The notes under the pieces were generated by a model. It was not told where the DNA came from. It did no database searches and saw nothing but the letters and a program-made list of their open reading frames with translations. A stretch of DNA of 64,000 nucleotides. Origin: Mediannikoviicoccus vaginalis (GTDB taxonomy: Bacteria; Bacillota; Clostridia; Tissierellales; Peptoniphilaceae). Location of the stretch: NCBI RefSeq assembly GCF_928097925.1, contig NZ_CAKMRI010000001.1, positions 434,001-498,000 of the forward strand, in the 5' to 3' direction. Shown one piece after another: positions 62,364-64,000 of the stretch. Position 1 is the first letter of the stretch; each line of letters starts with the position of its first letter. The translations under genes and the position numbers were made by a program.

Positions 62364-63077
62364 TTATATTCCAAGGTAAGCCGCTTTCACATCGGGATCT
62401 TTTTTTAGATCACTGGCTTTTCCCTCTTTAACAATTTTGCCAGTCTCTAACACATAGGCTCTGTCTGCTATTTCAAGGGCAAGGTTTGCGTTTTGCTCCA
62501 CTAGTAAAATTGTCCTACCTTCTTCTTTTAATATCTTAATTGTATCGAATATTTTATCTACAAATAGTGGCGAAAGTCCCATGGAAGGTTCATCTAGTAA
62601 AAGCACCTTTGGGTTTGTTAAAAGTGCCCTTCCCATGGCAAGCATCTGTTGCTCTCCTCCAGAAAGGGTGCCCGCCTTTTGACTCTTTCTCTCTTCTAAA
62701 ACAGGGAATAGTTTATAAATCTTATCCATTTCTGCCTTTATCTTTTCAGGACTCCACTGCGCCGATATGGAACCTAACATTAAATTGTCTTCTACAGATA
62801 GACCCTTAAATACTCTTCTTCCTTCAGGAACCTGTGCGAGACCATCTCTAACTCTCTTAAATGACTTTTCTTTTTTTATGGATTTTCCATCGAAAAAGAT
62901 ATCTCCCTCTTTCGCATCTAATAGTCCCGATATGGTTTGTAATGTGGTTGTCTTACCAGCTCCATTTGCACCAATTAATGAAACCACTTCTCCTTTTTCA
63001 ATCTTAAGATTAATTCCTTTTAGAGCTTGGATATTACCATAAAAAACATTTAAATTTTCTACTTTTAATATACTCAT
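62364..63077 (-). CDS. livF: Branched-chain amino acid ABC transporter ATP-binding protein LivF
   Basis: A 237-residue ABC ATPase with Walker A GANGAGKTT near 37, signature LSGGEQQMLAMGRAL and Walker B VLLLDEPSMGL. The VPEGRRVFKGLSVEDNL segment is typical of LivF. It pairs with LivG to drive uptake of Leu, Ile and Val through LivH/LivM. It is last in the unit, 10 bp after livG. Confidence 0.95.
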   Translation of the reverse strand: MSILKVENLNVFYGNIQALKGINLKIEKGEVVSLIGANGAGKTTTLQTISGLLDAKEGDIFFDGKSIKKEKSFKRVRDGLAQVPEGRRVFKGLSVEDNLMLGSISAQWSPEKIKAEMDKIYKLFPVLEERKSQKAGTLSGGEQQMLAMGRALLTNPKVLLLDEPSMGLSPLFVDKIFDTIKILKEEGRTILLVEQNANLALEIADRAYVLETGKIVKEGKASDLKKDPDVKAAYLGI

Positions 63078-63087
63078 ATAAACCTCT

Positions 63088-63870
63088 CTAACTTCCTAAG
63101 TAAGCCTTCACAACTTCTTCATTTTGAATAACTTCTTTAGGATTACCTTCAGCTAAAATTTCTCCATAATTTAAAACAATCAGTCTTTCAGATATTCCAA
63201 GCACCAAGTTCATATCATGTTCTATTAATAAAATGGACACACCAGTCTTTTCTCTAATCACCTTTATCGAATCCATTAAATCTTTGGTTTCTGATTCGTT
63301 CATTCCCGCCGCTGGCTCGTCAAGTAAAAGAAGTTTTGGCCTTGTAGCCATGGCCCTGGCAATTTCTAACTTTCGTTGTGCTCCATATGGAAGGGAACCG
63401 GCAAATGCTCTAAAATATTTTTCTAAATTAAATAATTCCAAAATCTCTTTTGCTTTTTCTGTTGCTTCGTTTTCTTCCTTCCAAAATTTTGGAAGTCTCA
63501 ACATCCCTGTTAAAACTCCATACTCCATATATTGGTTCATGGCAAGCTTCACATTATCAAGAACAGTCAAGTTATCAAAAAGTCTAATATTTTGAAATGT
63601 TCTTGCTACTCCAAGCTTAGATAGATTGTCTGGAGATATTCCATTCGTCTTTTGACCTTCAAGGAGAATTTCTCCACCAGTTGGCGTATACACGCCTGAA
63701 AGCATATTGAACAAAGTGGTTTTTCCAGCGCCATTGGGACCAATTAAACCCAAAAGTTCTCTCTTTTTTAGTTTAAAACTAACATTTTCTACAGCTTTAA
63801 GTCCACCAAAGGAGATGGATAGGTTATTTACTTCTAATATATTTTCATCTAATATTTCTTTATTATTCAC
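63088..63870 (-). CDS. livG: Branched-chain amino acid ABC transporter ATP-binding protein LivG
   Basis: A 260-residue ABC ATPase with Walker A GPNGAGKTT, TFQNIRLFDNLTVLDNVKLA (LivG hallmark), signature YGAQRKLEIARAMA and Walker B LLLDEPAAGMNESE. I favour the GTG at 63870 as start because AAGGAG lies 9 nt upstream. An ATG at 63879 abuts the AAGGAG. The start overlaps the livM stop by 8 bp. Confidence 0.95.
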   Translation of the reverse strand: MNNKEILDENILEVNNLSISFGGLKAVENVSFKLKKRELLGLIGPNGAGKTTLFNMLSGVYTPTGGEILLEGQKTNGISPDNLSKLGVARTFQNIRLFDNLTVLDNVKLAMNQYMEYGVLTGMLRLPKFWKEENEATEKAKEILELFNLEKYFRAFAGSLPYGAQRKLEIARAMATRPKLLLLDEPAAGMNESETKDLMDSIKVIREKTGVSILLIEHDMNLVLGISERLIVLNYGEILAEGNPKEVIQNEEVVKAYLGS

Positions 63871-64000
63871 CTTCCACATCTCCTTTCTTATATTTATCTA
63901 TTTTAAGAAATTCTCTTAAGGAAAATTCTCTTCGTCCCAATAGTCCTTGAGGCCTAAAGATCATAACCACTATTAATGTAAGAGCATAAAATACCATTCT
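63863..64000 (-). CDS. livM: Branched-chain amino acid ABC transporter permease LivM, C-terminal end (partial)
   Basis: The last 45 codons are open from the window edge to a TAA at 63863. The peptide ends a membrane helix with VVMIFRPQGLLGRREFSL, the typical LivM/LivH terminus, and then a charged tail (YKKGDVEGE). It is upstream of and overlaps livG. The frame is too short to separate LivM from LivH by sequence; the order before livG-livF favours LivM. Confidence 0.82.
   Translation of the reverse strand, partial: RMVFYALTLIVVMIFRPQGLLGRREFSLREFLKIDKYKKGDVEGE

Overview
The window looks like a chromosome segment of a low-GC, anaerobic Gram-positive bacterium (Firmicutes, class Clostridia or Tissierellia). 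I lean towards a Peptoniphilaceae-type organism because there are no sporulation genes here and because of the gene mix, but no 16S gene is present and the placement is an inference. Supporting evidence is the AT-rich coding, strong AGGAGG-type ribosome binding sites, T-box leaders ahead of tRNA synthetases, a Firmicutes-type L20 leader, PASTA-domain PBP, NrdR, MutS2 and AddAB. There are no rRNA genes, insertion sequences, prophage or CRISPR array. Almost everything is on the minus strand.

Layout from left to right. Positions 1-6.5 kb: the end of ackA, then der-plsY, and a T-box-controlled unit aspS-tcdA-rseC-like-glyA. Positions 6.7-9.8 kb: murJ, divergent from a PucR/CdaR-type regulator. 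Positions 9.8-26.2 kb: one long minus-strand run that starts at a consensus promoter and an L20-type attenuator. It reads infC-rpmI-rplT, terminator, trkH-trkA-rRNA methylase, a pheS T-box, pheS-pheT-zapA-U32-mutS2-radical SAM-membrane protein-TPR protein, and ends at a bidirectional terminator. Positions 26.2-29.5 kb: rarA-asnS, then nrdR.

Positions 29.5-41.1 kb hold the division and cell wall (dcw) cluster, in transcription order mraZ-rsmH-ftsL-pbp(PASTA)-crp/fnr-mraY-murD-ftsW-murG-ftsQ-ftsZ-nrdR. It is broken into several units by visible promoters and terminators, and carries an extra Crp/Fnr regulator in the middle. murC, murE, murF and ftsA are not in it. Three 10-bp-spaced MraZ boxes lie at the mraZ transcription start. 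Positions 41.2-43.1 kb hold a membrane-anchored XRE regulator with a palindrome over its own -10, a small decayed gene, and a tRNA-His/tRNA-Leu unit.

Positions 43.2-49.1 kb: a class A PBP with an Asn-rich tail, divergent from a plus-strand unit yigZ-nadE-yebC-lgt. Positions 49.1-61.8 kb: an eight-gene minus unit rluA-nucleoside kinase-ROK kinase-addB-addA-response regulator-histidine kinase-lipoprotein. Positions 61.9-64 kb: a small MltG-N-terminus-like membrane protein, then livF-livG and the end of livM of a branched-chain amino acid transporter.

Most of the content is housekeeping. The parts that deserve a second look are the Crp/Fnr insertion and promoter splitting of the dcw cluster, the lipoprotein/two-component cassette attached to addAB, the AddB without a Walker A motif, the AUU-start infC with its attenuator, and several nested regulatory sites readable directly from the sequence.
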